Shown: positions 32,710 through 40,906, counted from the stretch's first letter. The stretch: 64,000 nucleotides of DNA from Curtobacterium sp. L6-1 (GCF_018885305.1 NZ_CP076544.1:62001-126000); one strand, 5' to 3'. Numbers and translations are program-made. Notes: generated by a model not told the origin, from the letters alone.

Positions 32710-33993
32710 TCAGCCTTCGACCAGGCGCTGGACGAACCAGATCATCCCCATCACGAAGACCCCGGCGGTCACCGCGCCCGTCACCCACAGCGAGGCGACG
32801 TGGGCCTTCCGGCGCAGCAGGGACAGCGGCGGGAACACGATGACGATGATCGCGAGCTGCACCGCCTCGATCCCGACGTTGAAGATGAGCAGCGACACGA
32901 GCAGCTGCCACGAGAACGCCTCGTGGATGCCGAGGGCGCCGGCGAAGCCCAGGCCGTGGATCAGCCCGAACGCGAACACCACGGCCAGGCGCGACCACCC
33001 GGAGCGGTCCAGCGCGAAGCGGCCCTGGTCGGTGAGCACCAGTTCGTCCGCGCGGGACCGACGCCGGACCAGGCGCCACAGGTACCAGCCCGCGACGGCG
33101 GCGATGGACAGCGCGATGAGGGGTTCGACGACGATCGACGGCGGACTGACCACGCCGAGCGCCGCGAGGATGAACGTGATCGAGTGCGCGATGGTGAACG
33201 CCGACGCGGTGTACACGACCTCGCGCAGACGCCGGGACCCCGCGATGAGCGCGATGAGGAACAGGATGTGGTCGATCCCGGTCAGCAGGTGCTCGGCGCC
33301 CAGGGTGAAGAACTCCCAGAAGCGCTGCCCGGCGGACTGCTCGGTCGAGAACGAGGGCTGGTCGGCGTCGAGCGTCGCCGTGCCCGCCTCGTCGTCCACG
33401 TCGTAGGTGACGATCGTCTTCGTGTCGCGGACGAAGGTCTCGCTGTCCGGGAACAGCCGCGACTCGACCACGTGCCCGGAGGCGGTGTGTCCGGCCGGCG
33501 GGCACCGGAAGTCGGCGACGACCTGGGCGTACGGCACCTCGTCCTGCATGTCCACCCGGACGGTGTCGTCGAGGGTGCCGGTGCACTCCTGGCCGCCCGA
33601 GGTCACCGAGAACCGGTCGAACAGGTACCGGCTGATCGAGTCGTGGTGCGCCTCGGCAGCGCGGACCATGCCCGCGTCGTCCCCGTCGTCCCAGGCCGCC
33701 TGGCCCTGTCGGTAGAGGGCGTCGTCGTCCTCGCTCGTCCCGACGGACACGAGCATGAGGTCGTACTCGAGCCCGAGCCGGGCACGGACGACGTCGGAGC
33801 CCTCGCCACTGACGTCCGCGTAGACGACGGAGCTGAAGCCGTGGGCGCTCGCCGCGGTCGCCCCGCCGAGGAGGCTCGCGGTCAGCGTGCCCAGGAGGAC
33901 CAGTGCCGCGAGGACCCGGGCGACGAACGGGGGGAGGAGGGGGAGCCCGGCGGGGACGGGACGGGTGCTTCGGTGCTTCACCGGCCCGACCAT
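32710..33993 (-). CDS. HupE/UreJ-family membrane protein with extracytoplasmic domain
   Basis: 427 residues. A signal peptide/first helix (about 20-50) is followed by an extracytoplasmic domain of about 180 residues with two cysteines. A C-terminal bundle of six to seven helices carries the HupE_UreJ_2 signatures FFTLGAEHLLTGIDHILFL, FTIAHSITFILA and GLIHGLGFAGAL, all rich in metal-binding histidines. HupE/UreJ proteins are linked to nickel, cobalt or copper handling. ATG 33993 was chosen because residues upstream are unlikely coding and basic KHRSTR precedes the signal helix. It lies 100 bp upstream of nothing else in its direction and may be monocistronic. Confidence 0.85.
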   Translation of the reverse strand: MVGPVKHRSTRPVPAGLPLLPPFVARVLAALVLLGTLTASLLGGATAASAHGFSSVVYADVSGEGSDVVRARLGLEYDLMLVSVGTSEDDDALYRQGQAAWDDGDDAGMVRAAEAHHDSISRYLFDRFSVTSGGQECTGTLDDTVRVDMQDEVPYAQVVADFRCPPAGHTASGHVVESRLFPDSETFVRDTKTIVTYDVDDEAGTATLDADQPSFSTEQSAGQRFWEFFTLGAEHLLTGIDHILFLIALIAGSRRLREVVYTASAFTIAHSITFILAALGVVSPPSIVVEPLIALSIAAVAGWYLWRLVRRRSRADELVLTDQGRFALDRSGWSRLAVVFAFGLIHGLGFAGALGIHEAFSWQLLVSLLIFNVGIEAVQLAIIVIVFPPLSLLRRKAHVASLWVTGAVTAGVFVMGMIWFVQRLVEG

Positions 33994-34106
33994 CGCGGTC
34001 GAGAGCGACCAGCAGGGAAACAATCGGCAACGAACAGTTGGACGGGCCCTGGACAGCGGCCCGTGGGGGTTCATCGTCGGCGGGCGGTGTGCTTGCATGG
34101 CCCCTC

Positions 34107-34853
34107 GTGACCCGCCTCGCTCCCCGCACCTCCGTCGTCCTCGCCGCCGCTGCCGTGGTGGTGGCCGGCGCGGTCTCGCTCGCCGGGTGCTCGACGGTCG
34201 CCGACGGCTCCTCGCGCAGCGCGGTGAGCGGCGAACGGGCCACCAGCCAGCACCCCGCCGTCCCGACCGGCGTGCCGACCGCCGTCCGCGGCACCGGCAC
34301 CCTCGGTGAGGGCTTCGCGGACCCAGAACACCCGCCGGCCCCGGAGGCCACCGTCAGCCCGGCAACCGGGTCGTGGGACGACGTCGCCCCGCCCACGGGC
34401 TACCGCGTCGTCCTGCTCTCGCCTGGCGACCCGAGTCCGGAGACCGAGACGCTCGCGGATGCCGTCGACGCATGGGCCGAGGCTGAGGACGTCACGGTGG
34501 TCCCGGTCGTCGCCGACAGCGCCGACGACCGGCTGTCGTCCGTCGCCACGGCCATCGGCGAGCGTGCCGACCTGGTGATCAGCATCGGCGACGAGATGGT
34601 CGACCCGATCGCGGCGATCTCGCCGTCCGCCCTGCACCAGCAGTTCCTGGTGCTCGGTGCGGAGATCGCCGAGCCCACCTCGAACGTCACGGCCGCCGAC
34701 TGGACCGGCGCGGGGTTCCGCGGCGAGGGGCTCGGCACGTCGAGCCACCACGACCCGTCGACGTTCACCGACGAACGCGCCGGCCGGGCGCTCCGGGCCG
34801 GGGTGGCTGCCGCCCTGAACGGTCTGAGCGGCATCGTCGTCTGGGTCGCCTGA
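34107..34853 (+). CDS. Lipoprotein, possibly BMP/PnrA-like sugar-binding fold
   Basis: 248 residues from GTG 34107. Lipobox LAGC (about residues 24-27), then a disordered Pro/Thr-rich part to about residue 85. A Rossmann-like domain follows: GYRVVLLSPGDPSPETETLADAV, VTVVPVVADSADDR and ADLVISIGDEMVDPIAAISP. The last is reminiscent of BMP/PnrA nucleoside-binding proteins, in which a similar ISIGDEM...A segment lines the pocket. The length is short for a complete binding protein, so it may be a one-lobe relative. Function unknown. Confidence 0.7.
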   Translation: MTRLAPRTSVVLAAAAVVVAGAVSLAGCSTVADGSSRSAVSGERATSQHPAVPTGVPTAVRGTGTLGEGFADPEHPPAPEATVSPATGSWDDVAPPTGYRVVLLSPGDPSPETETLADAVDAWAEAEDVTVVPVVADSADDRLSSVATAIGERADLVISIGDEMVDPIAAISPSALHQQFLVLGAEIAEPTSNVTAADWTGAGFRGEGLGTSSHHDPSTFTDERAGRALRAGVAAALNGLSGIVVWVA

Positions 34854-34998
34854 CCACGGTCCGGGTACGCAATCGGGATCGTCCGCGCACCCGCTCCGGA
34901 CCCGCGACGTATCCTCGACGACGGAAGCAACGTCGGTTCCGGCCAAGCCTCGCGCGACTCACCCCCGCCGAGACGTCACTCGCGACCCTGAGCTCCTC

Positions 34999-35355
34999 GT
35001 GACCGAACACATCATCGAATTCGTGGCCCGTGACCGCACGGGCATCACCACCGTCGTCACCGCGGACGGTGTCTCCGACGCGGACACCGTCATCCGCGCC
35101 ATCTCCGCCGGGCATTCCGGGTACGCCGTCGCGGCCTCGGGCATCCGGCCCGCGCCCGTGCGCAGCCTGATGGCGCTCGGGACGCCCTACCTGTTCGCGA
35201 ACTGGGACGGGTCGAAGCGGAACAACCTGCACGACCTCGCGTTCACCGCCCCGATCCGCACGGTGCCGTCCGCCCCGTCGGCCGGGGTCCGGTTCCGCAC
35301 GGCGGTCGTCGCGTCGCTCGCGTCGCTCTTCGGTCGGAGTCACCACCGCGCCTGA
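34999..35355 (+). CDS. Hypothetical protein
   Basis: 118 residues from GTG 34999. The N-terminal 95 residues look globular and well composed (EHIIEFVARDRTGITTVVTADG, here in pieces EHIIEFVARD and GITTVVTADG; also ISAGHSGYAVAASGIRP and GTPYLFANWDGSKRNN). The tail is basic. I do not recognise a family. Upstream (34854-34998) is a short promoter region. It ends before the 8-bp repeat array and hairpin. Confidence 0.6.
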   Translation: MTEHIIEFVARDRTGITTVVTADGVSDADTVIRAISAGHSGYAVAASGIRPAPVRSLMALGTPYLFANWDGSKRNNLHDLAFTAPIRTVPSAPSAGVRFRTAVVASLASLFGRSHHRA

Positions 35356-35410
35356 CGGCGCTGACGGCCGGGAGGCGCGGGCCGACCCGCGACGCCGGTG
35401 CCACGGCACC

Positions 35411-35522
35411 GCGTGATCGCGTGATCGCGTGATCGCGTGACCGCGTGACCGCGTGACCGCGTGACCGCGTGACCGCGTGACCGGGTGACCGGGTGACCGG
35501 GTGACCGCGTGCCCGCGTGGCC
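35411..35522. repeat. 8-bp tandem repeat, 14 units
   Basis: Unit GCGTGAYC: three GCGTGATC, then six GCGTGACC, three GGGTGACC, GCGTGCCC and GCGTGGCC. Variants are grouped in blocks, as expected from stepwise slippage. The array ends 8 bp before a GACGGGAGGC-family hairpin. Not coding: 8 is not a multiple of 3. Confidence 0.92.
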
Positions 35523-35530
35523 GCGTCGGA

Positions 35531-35585
35531 GACGGGAGGCCCGGACCGGGTGAGCGGTCTGCCCACGTGGTCCGGGCCTCCCGTC
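35531..35585. terminator. GACGGGAGGC-family hairpin (copy near-identical to 40852-40906)
   Basis: 17-bp perfect arms starting GACGGGAGGCCCGGACC (35531-35547, complement 35569-35585) and a 21-base loop. Convergent genes flank it (hypothetical ends 35355, MFS ends 35657). The same element including the loop recurs at 40852 with four changes in 60 bases. Confidence 0.82.
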
Positions 35586-35656
35586 CGGTGCAGCGTGCAC
35601 GGCGCCGGCGCCTCCCGGGTGCCGCTGCGTGCGGCGAGGCGGGAGGCGCCGTGCGG

Positions 35657-37138
35657 TCAGCGCGCGACCTGGTCGTCCACGTCGGTGACCCCGGCGGCGA
35701 CGGCGGCCGCCCGGCGGGCACGCATCGACGGCGCGGCCAGCGCCCCGAGGACCGCGAGGACCGCGACGCCCGTGCACGCCCAGAACCCGATCGTGAAGGC
35801 GTCGTCGGTCGGCAGGCCCTGCGCGGTGCTGTGCGAGGTGATCAGGGCCGCGATGACGGCGGTGCCGACGCTCGAGCCGATGGTCCGGACGACGGTGTTG
35901 GCGCTGATCGCCTCGCCCGTCTGGCCGGCGGGCACGCTCTCGATGATCGCGTTCGAGCACGCGGCCAGGGCGAGGCCGATGCCGATGCCGGTGAGGACGC
36001 CGGACACGACGACCGCGGCGATGTGCGCGTGCGACACCGCGGGGACGGCGAAGGCGGCGACGATGGCGATCCCGCCGAGCAGCATCGGCGGCTTGGGGCC
36101 GACGCGGCGGACGAGGATCCCGGCCACGGGCCCGGCGATGACCATCATGACGACGGTCGGCAGGAGGAACAAGCCGGCCTGGGTGACGTCCTTGCCGAAG
36201 CCGTAGCCGGTCGCGGCGGGGAGCTGCAGGAGCGTCGGGACGAGGACGAATGTGCCGAACATCGCGAAGCCGAACACGAGGGCGACGACGTGGGCGGTCC
36301 AGACGCCGCGGACCGCGAAGAGGCGGACGTCGATGAGCGGCTCGGCGACGCGGAGTTCGACGAGCACGAAGGCGACGAGCGTGACGGCACCGAGGACGAG
36401 CAGGCCGACGGTCTTCACGTCACCCCAGCCCCAGGTCTGCCCCTCGCTGACGGCGAGCAGGATCGCTACGAGGGAGACGGCGAGGACGGCGGTCCCGGCG
36501 ACGTCGAGGCGACCGGGCTTGCGGATCGGCGACTCCGGCATCCCGAACACGGCGCCGAGCAGTGCGACGACGACGAGGACGGCGGGCAGCCAGAACAGCC
36601 AGTGCCACGAGAGGTGCTCGACGATCGGGCCCGCGGCGACGATGCCGACGCCGGCGCCGATGCCGAAGATCGCGGAGAGCAGGCCGATGGTGACGCTGAC
36701 CTTCTCCTTCGGAAGCTCGTCGCGCACGATCCCGATGGACAGCGGCATGACGGCACCGGCGGCACCCTGCAGGGCCCGGGCGACGACGAGCACGCCGAGG
36801 TTCGGGGCGAGGGCGGCCAGGACCGCGCCGACCAGGAGGATCGCCAGCACCCAGATGAGCACCTTGCGCTTGCCGACCATGTCGCCCAGGCGGCCGAGGA
36901 TCGGCGTGAGGACGGAGGCGGAGAGCAGGTAGGCGGTGAGGACCCAGCTCGCCGCGCTCGTCGACGCTCCGAGGTCGCGGCCGATCGTGGACAGGGCCGG
37001 GGCGACGAGTGACTGCAGGACGGCGAACGAGAGCCCGCCGAGGGAGAGGAACACGACGATGGCCGTGGCGTTCGGTCGGCGCTCCGGCGGGGTGGTCGGT
37101 GTCGAGCCCGTGCGGGGACTCGCGGTGGCGGTGGACAT
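35657..37138 (-). CDS. MFS drug exporter, DHA2 family, TetR-linked
   Basis: 493 residues, 14 membrane helices. LVAPALSTIGRDLGASTSAA, LTAYLLSASVLTPILGRLGD and ARALQGAAGAVMPLSIGIVRDELP are DHA2-type; LRVAEPLIDVRLFAVRG is the usual loop before helix 9. ATG 37138. It is divergent from a TetR gene with two matching palindromes in the 140-bp gap, so expression is very probably induced by a substrate that releases the TetR protein. Exports an unknown toxic compound. Confidence 0.92.
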   Translation of the reverse strand: MSTATASPRTGSTPTTPPERRPNATAIVVFLSLGGLSFAVLQSLVAPALSTIGRDLGASTSAASWVLTAYLLSASVLTPILGRLGDMVGKRKVLIWVLAILLVGAVLAALAPNLGVLVVARALQGAAGAVMPLSIGIVRDELPKEKVSVTIGLLSAIFGIGAGVGIVAAGPIVEHLSWHWLFWLPAVLVVVALLGAVFGMPESPIRKPGRLDVAGTAVLAVSLVAILLAVSEGQTWGWGDVKTVGLLVLGAVTLVAFVLVELRVAEPLIDVRLFAVRGVWTAHVVALVFGFAMFGTFVLVPTLLQLPAATGYGFGKDVTQAGLFLLPTVVMMVIAGPVAGILVRRVGPKPPMLLGGIAIVAAFAVPAVSHAHIAAVVVSGVLTGIGIGLALAACSNAIIESVPAGQTGEAISANTVVRTIGSSVGTAVIAALITSHSTAQGLPTDDAFTIGFWACTGVAVLAVLGALAAPSMRARRAAAVAAGVTDVDDQVAR

Positions 37139-37186
37139 CGTGCTCCGTCTGGTCGGGAGGGGTGGGGGAGGGCGACGACGCTGTCG

Positions 37187-37206
37187 ATGTCAACAACTGC
37201 TGACAC
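37187..37206. promoter_or_regulatory. Candidate TetR operator, copy 1
   Basis: ATGTCAACAACTGCTGACAC: 15 of 20 positions match copy 2, 45 bp (centre to centre) away. Imperfect inverted repeat TGTCA-N8-TGACA, closer to the MFS start. Confidence 0.65.
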
Positions 37207-37231
37207 GACGAGCGTACGCAGTCCCAGCCCG

Positions 37232-37251
37232 ATGTCAACACTCGCTTACAT
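37232..37251. promoter_or_regulatory. Candidate TetR operator, copy 2
   Basis: ATGTCAACACTCGCTTACAT, an inverted repeat with ends ATGT/ACAT, 27 bp before the TetR start codon, where it would allow autorepression. Confidence 0.65.
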
Positions 37252-37278
37252 CGGCGGGCGGCACGCTACGCTCGGCCC

Positions 37279-37911
37279 ATGAGCAAGGACGCCGCCGCCA
37301 CCCGCCTGGCGCTCGTGCAGGCTGCGCGGCACCGGTTCGCCTTCGACGGCTACCGCGCCACGACGGTCCGGGACATCGCTGCCGACGCCGGGGTGAACGT
37401 CGCGCTCATCAACCGGTACTTCGTGTCGAAGGAGGGACTGTTCCGCGCCTGCCTCGACCGGACCGCCACCGACCGGACGGCGACCGACCGGACGGCCGGC
37501 GATCGGGCCGGGGGGGACGCCGTCGACGGTGCCGCGGGTGGCCCGGACCTGGAGCGGGCGCTCAGCGGGCTGATCCGCCACATCATCCGGTCGCCCACCG
37601 ACGAGGACTCGATGCAGCTCCTGCTGTTGCTGCGCAGCTCGGGCGACGAGGCCGTCGACCGCATCCGCCGCGAGACCCTGCGCGGCTACGCGGAGCGCCT
37701 GGCCGGGGCCGTCCGGGGTGGCGGGAATGCCGGGGTCGACGACGACCTGCTCGTCCGCGCGGAGATCGCCCTGTCCGTCGTGCTCGGCATGACGATGCTG
37801 CGGACGTCGACACGCGTGGAACCGCTGGCGTCCGCCGACGTCGAGGCGGTCGCGGTGCCGCTCGAGGACGCGCTGCGGGCGCTGCTCGGCGGTGGGCGCG
37901 GGCGAGCCTGA
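37279..37911 (+). CDS. TetR-family repressor of the adjacent MFS exporter
   Basis: 210 residues. N-terminal HTH: RFAFDGYRATTVRDIAADAG then VNVALINRYFVSKEGLFRACL. The ligand-binding domain starts with a repetitive stretch (DRTATDRTATDRTAGDRAGG, about 59-80) encoded by 12-15-bp tandem repeats, which is odd for the family and may be a recent slippage expansion of a surface loop. ATG 37279. Divergent from the DHA2 exporter and sharing two operators with it. Confidence 0.9.
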   Translation: MSKDAAATRLALVQAARHRFAFDGYRATTVRDIAADAGVNVALINRYFVSKEGLFRACLDRTATDRTATDRTAGDRAGGDAVDGAAGGPDLERALSGLIRHIIRSPTDEDSMQLLLLLRSSGDEAVDRIRRETLRGYAERLAGAVRGGGNAGVDDDLLVRAEIALSVVLGMTMLRTSTRVEPLASADVEAVAVPLEDALRALLGGGRGRA

Positions 37912-37963
37912 TCAGCGCGGCCGCGCGGCCGCGCGGTCGCCGGACGCCGGGAATCACCCCGGG

Positions 37964-38263
37964 CTAGGAGTCGCCCGGTCCGAGGTCGAGGGACGCCGGT
38001 CGGGCCTGGTCGGGCAGCAGGTAGCGGGCCACCGACGGGTCCTCGTCCTGCTCGTCGGAGTCCCGCTCGGTGACGATCGCCACCGGGGTCGCCGGCGAGA
38101 CGAGCAGCAGTGCGGGGGTGGCGCGCCCGTCGCCGTGGTTCACCTGGAGCCACATGAACGGCTCCTCGCGCAGGCCCTCGGCGATGCGTGCCTGGACGGT
38201 CTCGACGTCCTCGTTGGCGATCGTGTACCGGGCTCCGCCGTAGCTGACGACCGTGCGCTTCAC
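37964..38263 (-). CDS. Small conserved protein downstream of DUF7882 gene
   Basis: 99 residues. Opens VKRTVVSYGGARYTIANEDV and continues EEPFMWLQVNHGDGRATPALLLVSP, followed by a polar acidic tail. The GTG at 38263 overlaps the stop of the upstream DUF7882 gene by 4 bases (GTGA), so the two are coupled. The fold looks like a small alpha/beta domain. I recognise it as one of the short proteins that accompany DUF7882 genes in Microbacteriaceae but know of no function. Confidence 0.75.
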   Translation of the reverse strand: MKRTVVSYGGARYTIANEDVETVQARIAEGLREEPFMWLQVNHGDGRATPALLLVSPATPVAIVTERDSDEQDEDPSVARYLLPDQARPASLDLGPGDS

Positions 38264-38574
38264 GAGTGGTCTCCGTTCTCGGTGGGTTCGGGGACGATGC
38301 GCAGCCCCGCGGACGAGCCGGCGGTGAGGCCGAGGGCCTCGACCCACGCCCGGTTGACGGCCGGGATGCGGCTGCCGGAGTAGCGGAACACGAGCGGCAT
38401 CGAGCGGTCGAGCCAGATCGCGGTGCGCCCGTCGCCGAGCTCGACGTCGTCCTTCCACGAGAACATGAACGACTCGCCCCGTCGCAGCTTCATCCCGATG
38501 ACGATCTGCAGGTGCGTCAGGAGGCGGTCGTCGAACTCCGCGGTGAACGTCGAGTCGTAGACGAGTTTGCCCAT
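38260..38574 (-). CDS. DUF7882-type small protein
   Basis: 104 residues. MGKLVYDSTFTAEFDDRLLT, LQIVIGMKLRRGESFMFSW, GRTAIWLDRSMPLVFRYSG and IPAVNRAWVEALGLTA are the family pattern (often mislabelled ATP-dependent DNA ligase in databases, although it has no ligase motif). Cytoplasmic, function unknown. ATG 38574 follows GGAAGGGAACC. First gene of a two-gene operon; a third small gene (38656) faces away from it with an 81-bp gap. Confidence 0.82.
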   Translation of the reverse strand: MGKLVYDSTFTAEFDDRLLTHLQIVIGMKLRRGESFMFSWKDDVELGDGRTAIWLDRSMPLVFRYSGSRIPAVNRAWVEALGLTAGSSAGLRIVPEPTENGDHS

Positions 38575-38655
38575 GGTGGTTCCCTTCCGCGGCGGAATGT
38601 CCGGCTGCCGCCGAGCCTAAACGTCGTCCAGGGAGGGACGGCCAGCCTTGCCGAC

Positions 38656-39003
38656 ATGCGTCGCATCCACTACGTCAACACCTCCGTCCTCACCGGCGAC
38701 CGGACCGGCAAGGCCCTGCTCCGCTACGCCAGGGCGCTCGCCGTGGCCGACCGCTCCGACGTCGTCGAGATCCCGGTGGTGACGGAGACGGGCAGCACGG
38801 CGCGGGCGCACCTGCTCATCGGTCCGGCGAGCGAGATCTTCTCGACCCCGGTGCCCGAGAGCCCGGACGCCCCCGAGGACGAGGCGGTCATCGCCTACCT
38901 CGAACGGGAGACCCTGCGTCTGCAGCCGGCCCGGCCGGCGTGGAGCGAGGAGATGACCGACGTGCCGGACCTGGACGGGTGGACCGACCTGCAGGAGTCC
39001 TGA
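38656..39003 (+). CDS. Small protein, paralogue of the gene at 18028
   Basis: 115 residues. MRRIHYVNTSVLTGDRTGKA, RYARALAVADRSDVVEIPVV and AHLLIGPASEIFSTP align through the first 65 residues with the 18028-18387 product. The C-terminal part is acidic and ends with Trp/Asp-rich EEMTDVPDLDGWTDLQES. ATG 38656. Its last 116 bases overlap the 3' end of the convergent MFS gene. The link with DUF7882 genes suggests one functional group of unknown role. Confidence 0.72.
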   Translation: MRRIHYVNTSVLTGDRTGKALLRYARALAVADRSDVVEIPVVTETGSTARAHLLIGPASEIFSTPVPESPDAPEDEAVIAYLERETLRLQPARPAWSEEMTDVPDLDGWTDLQES

Positions 39004-40216
39004 CCGTCCCGCGCCGCCGGAGCGTCAGCGCAGCGGCGAGCCCGACGACGGCCGCGGCGACGACGAACACGGCCCCGGTCCCCAGGACGTGCACGGCCGA
39101 CCCGGCGACCGCGGCCCCGACCGCCTGCCCGAGCACGAGCACGACGAAGAGCACCGAGGTGCCGGCTGCCGCACGCCCGGCGTCGAGCTCGGTCGTCCAG
39201 GCGATGAGCGCGCCGGTGGCGGCGGTGTAGCCCCAGCCGAACACGGCGCAGCAGACCAGGGCGAGCGGGATCGCCTGCGGTGCGAGGCCGAGCCCGAGGG
39301 TGGCGAGCGCGACCGCGGCGGCCGTGACGGTCCAGGCCGTCCGTGCACGGAGCCGTGCGAGGGGCCGGGCGGTCAGGGCGACCGCGGCGCCGCCGAGGCC
39401 GAGCGCGGTCCACGCGACGACCGACAGGGTGTCGGGAGCGCCGGCCCCGACGAGCAGGGACCGCCCGAACGTCCAGACGGCCGAGGAACCGGCACCGAGC
39501 AGGAGGGCGACGAGCACCGGGCGGCGGTGCGCGACGAACCAGGTCGGTGGCGGCAGGACAAGGTGGCGCGTCCGGCCCCGGCCACGACCCGGTGCCGGCT
39601 CGTCGGCACCGGAGCCGGACGGCGTCGTCGGGCCGTCGGGCGCGTGCCGGTCCGTCAGCAGGACGGCCGCCCCCGCCGTCACCGTGACGACCGCGGCGAC
39701 GACCCAGGCGCTCCGCCAGTCCGGCAGCAGCACGAGGGCGAGCGCCCCGACGGCGACGAGCCCGGGACCGGTGCCGGAGTTCACCACGGCCTGCGCCCGG
39801 TCGACCCGCTCGGCGGGCAGGTCACGCTGGACGAGTCGGACGAGCGCGGGGGAGGCCAGCCCGGCCCCGGCGGACGCCACCACCGTCGCCACCGCGAACC
39901 AGGACGCGGACGGGCTCGCGGCCGCGGCGGCGACCCCGAGCCCGGCGGTCGCGGCGGCGAGCACGACCGTCGTGCGTGGTCGCACCGGGGCGAGGACGAA
40001 CCCGAGGAGCGCACCCGCGCAGTACACGACCGACGACCCGGAGGCGATCCAGCCCGCGGGGCCGGCGTCGAGCGACAGGGAACGCTCGACGTCGGGCAGG
40101 AAGAGCCCGTACGCCAGGCGCACCAGGCCGTAGGTCGCGGCGACGAGCGCCGTGCCGCTGGCGACCAGGGCCGTGCCGTCGGTCGCACCCCGAGATAACG
40201 AAAACGTACGTTTCAC
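38888..40216 (-). CDS. MFS transporter, TetR-linked
   Basis: 442 residues, 12 membrane helices. YGLVRLAYGLFLPDVERSL in helix 1, LVRLVQRDLPAERVDRAQ, and a mid-loop rich in Pro/Gly/Arg between helices 6 and 7. The C-terminal 40 residues are Arg/Pro/Ala-rich and lie inside the overlap with the convergent small gene; they may be read-through sequence after loss of an earlier stop. The GTG start at 40216 lies within a palindrome, so the true start could be a little downstream. Transport substrate unknown; regulation by the divergent TetR protein. Confidence 0.85.
   Translation of the reverse strand: MKRTFSLSRGATDGTALVASGTALVAATYGLVRLAYGLFLPDVERSLSLDAGPAGWIASGSSVVYCAGALLGFVLAPVRPRTTVVLAAATAGLGVAAAAASPSASWFAVATVVASAGAGLASPALVRLVQRDLPAERVDRAQAVVNSGTGPGLVAVGALALVLLPDWRSAWVVAAVVTVTAGAAVLLTDRHAPDGPTTPSGSGADEPAPGRGRGRTRHLVLPPPTWFVAHRRPVLVALLLGAGSSAVWTFGRSLLVGAGAPDTLSVVAWTALGLGGAAVALTARPLARLRARTAWTVTAAAVALATLGLGLAPQAIPLALVCCAVFGWGYTAATGALIAWTTELDAGRAAAGTSVLFVVLVLGQAVGAAVAGSAVHVLGTGAVFVVAAAVVGLAAALTLRRRGTVRTPAGRSTRPGPARRSSPRSTPAGPAADAGSPVRGRR
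40202..40213. promoter_or_regulatory. Candidate TetR operator (AAACGTACGTTT)
   Basis: Perfect 12-bp palindrome inside GAAAACGTACGTTTC, in an unusually AT-rich island between the divergent MFS and TetR genes. It overlaps the first codons of the MFS reading frame. Confidence 0.6.
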
Positions 40217-40222
40217 TTTTCA

Positions 40223-40234
40223 CACCCTAGGGTG
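40223..40234. promoter_or_regulatory. Second palindrome CACCCTAGGGTG
   Basis: Perfect 12-bp palindrome directly in front of the TetR start codon (ATG 40240). It could be a further protein site or mark the TetR gene's -10 region (TAGGGT). Confidence 0.4.
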
Positions 40235-40239
40235 CTGCC

Positions 40240-40794
40240 ATGACGATGCGTCCAGGGACCGAGCGGAAGCTGCTCGACGCCGCCGAGGAGCTCTTCTCGA
40301 CGCGGGGCATCGCCGCGACGCCGATCGACGCCGTGCTCGAGCGGGCCGGGGTCTCCGCCGCGACGCTCTACCGCGGCTACCCGAGCAAGGAGGCGCTGGT
40401 CGCCGCCGCCCTCGCACGCCGGCACGACGAGTGGGTGCGGGTCTGGGACGACGCCGCGGCACGCGCGTCGGACGACCGCGGCCGACTGCTGGCGGTCTTC
40501 GACGCGCTCGATGCGTTCCGGGCGACGACGACCGGGTCGCGGTGGTGCGCCTTCCTCGGCGCGGCCTCGGAGTACGCCGACGCCCCTGACGAGCTCGCCG
40601 CGGTCCTGCACGGCGAGACCAGCACCCTGCGCACCCGGCTCCGCGCGGCCGCCGAACCCCTCGTCGGGGACCGTGCCGAGGTGCTCGCCGAGCAGCTCCT
40701 CCTGGTGGTCTCCGGGGCGCTCGCGATGCGCCTCCGCGACGGCGGCGAGGGCACGGCCACCGCGCGGTCGGTCGCCGCGGCGCTCATCGGCTGA
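40240..40794 (+). CDS. TetR-family regulator of the adjacent MFS gene
   Basis: 184 residues. HTH: LLDAAEELFSTRGIAATPID, then AVLERAGVSAATLYRGYPSKEALV. The C-terminal domain has RWCAFLGAASEYADAPDELA, like the TetR_C subgroup (YsiA/YxaF-like) that senses flavonoids or other aromatics. ATG 40240, 23 bp from the MFS gene, with a palindrome between. Soluble dimer expected. Followed by a GACGGGAGGC hairpin. Confidence 0.88.
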   Translation: MTMRPGTERKLLDAAEELFSTRGIAATPIDAVLERAGVSAATLYRGYPSKEALVAAALARRHDEWVRVWDDAAARASDDRGRLLAVFDALDAFRATTTGSRWCAFLGAASEYADAPDELAAVLHGETSTLRTRLRAAAEPLVGDRAEVLAEQLLLVVSGALAMRLRDGGEGTATARSVAAALIG

Positions 40795-40851
40795 GCAGGC
40801 GGTGCGTCCGCCGGCCCGCGGCGGCCGGGGTCGGCCGCGGAGTCGCCGCAC

Positions 40852-40906
40852 GACGGGAGGCCCGGACCGGGTGAGCGGTCTGCTCACGCGGTCCGGACCT
40901 CCCGTC
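40852..40906. terminator. GACGGGAGGC-family hairpin (copy near-identical to 35531-35585)
   Basis: 17-bp arms with one mismatch (40852-40868 and 40890-40906), 21-base loop GGGTGAGCGGTCTGCTCACG plus C. Between convergent TetR and NAD(P)-binding genes. Confidence 0.82.

Noticed and set aside
35411..35522. CRISPR-like array
   Set aside because: Unit is 8 bp with no spacers. No cas genes. A simple minisatellite.
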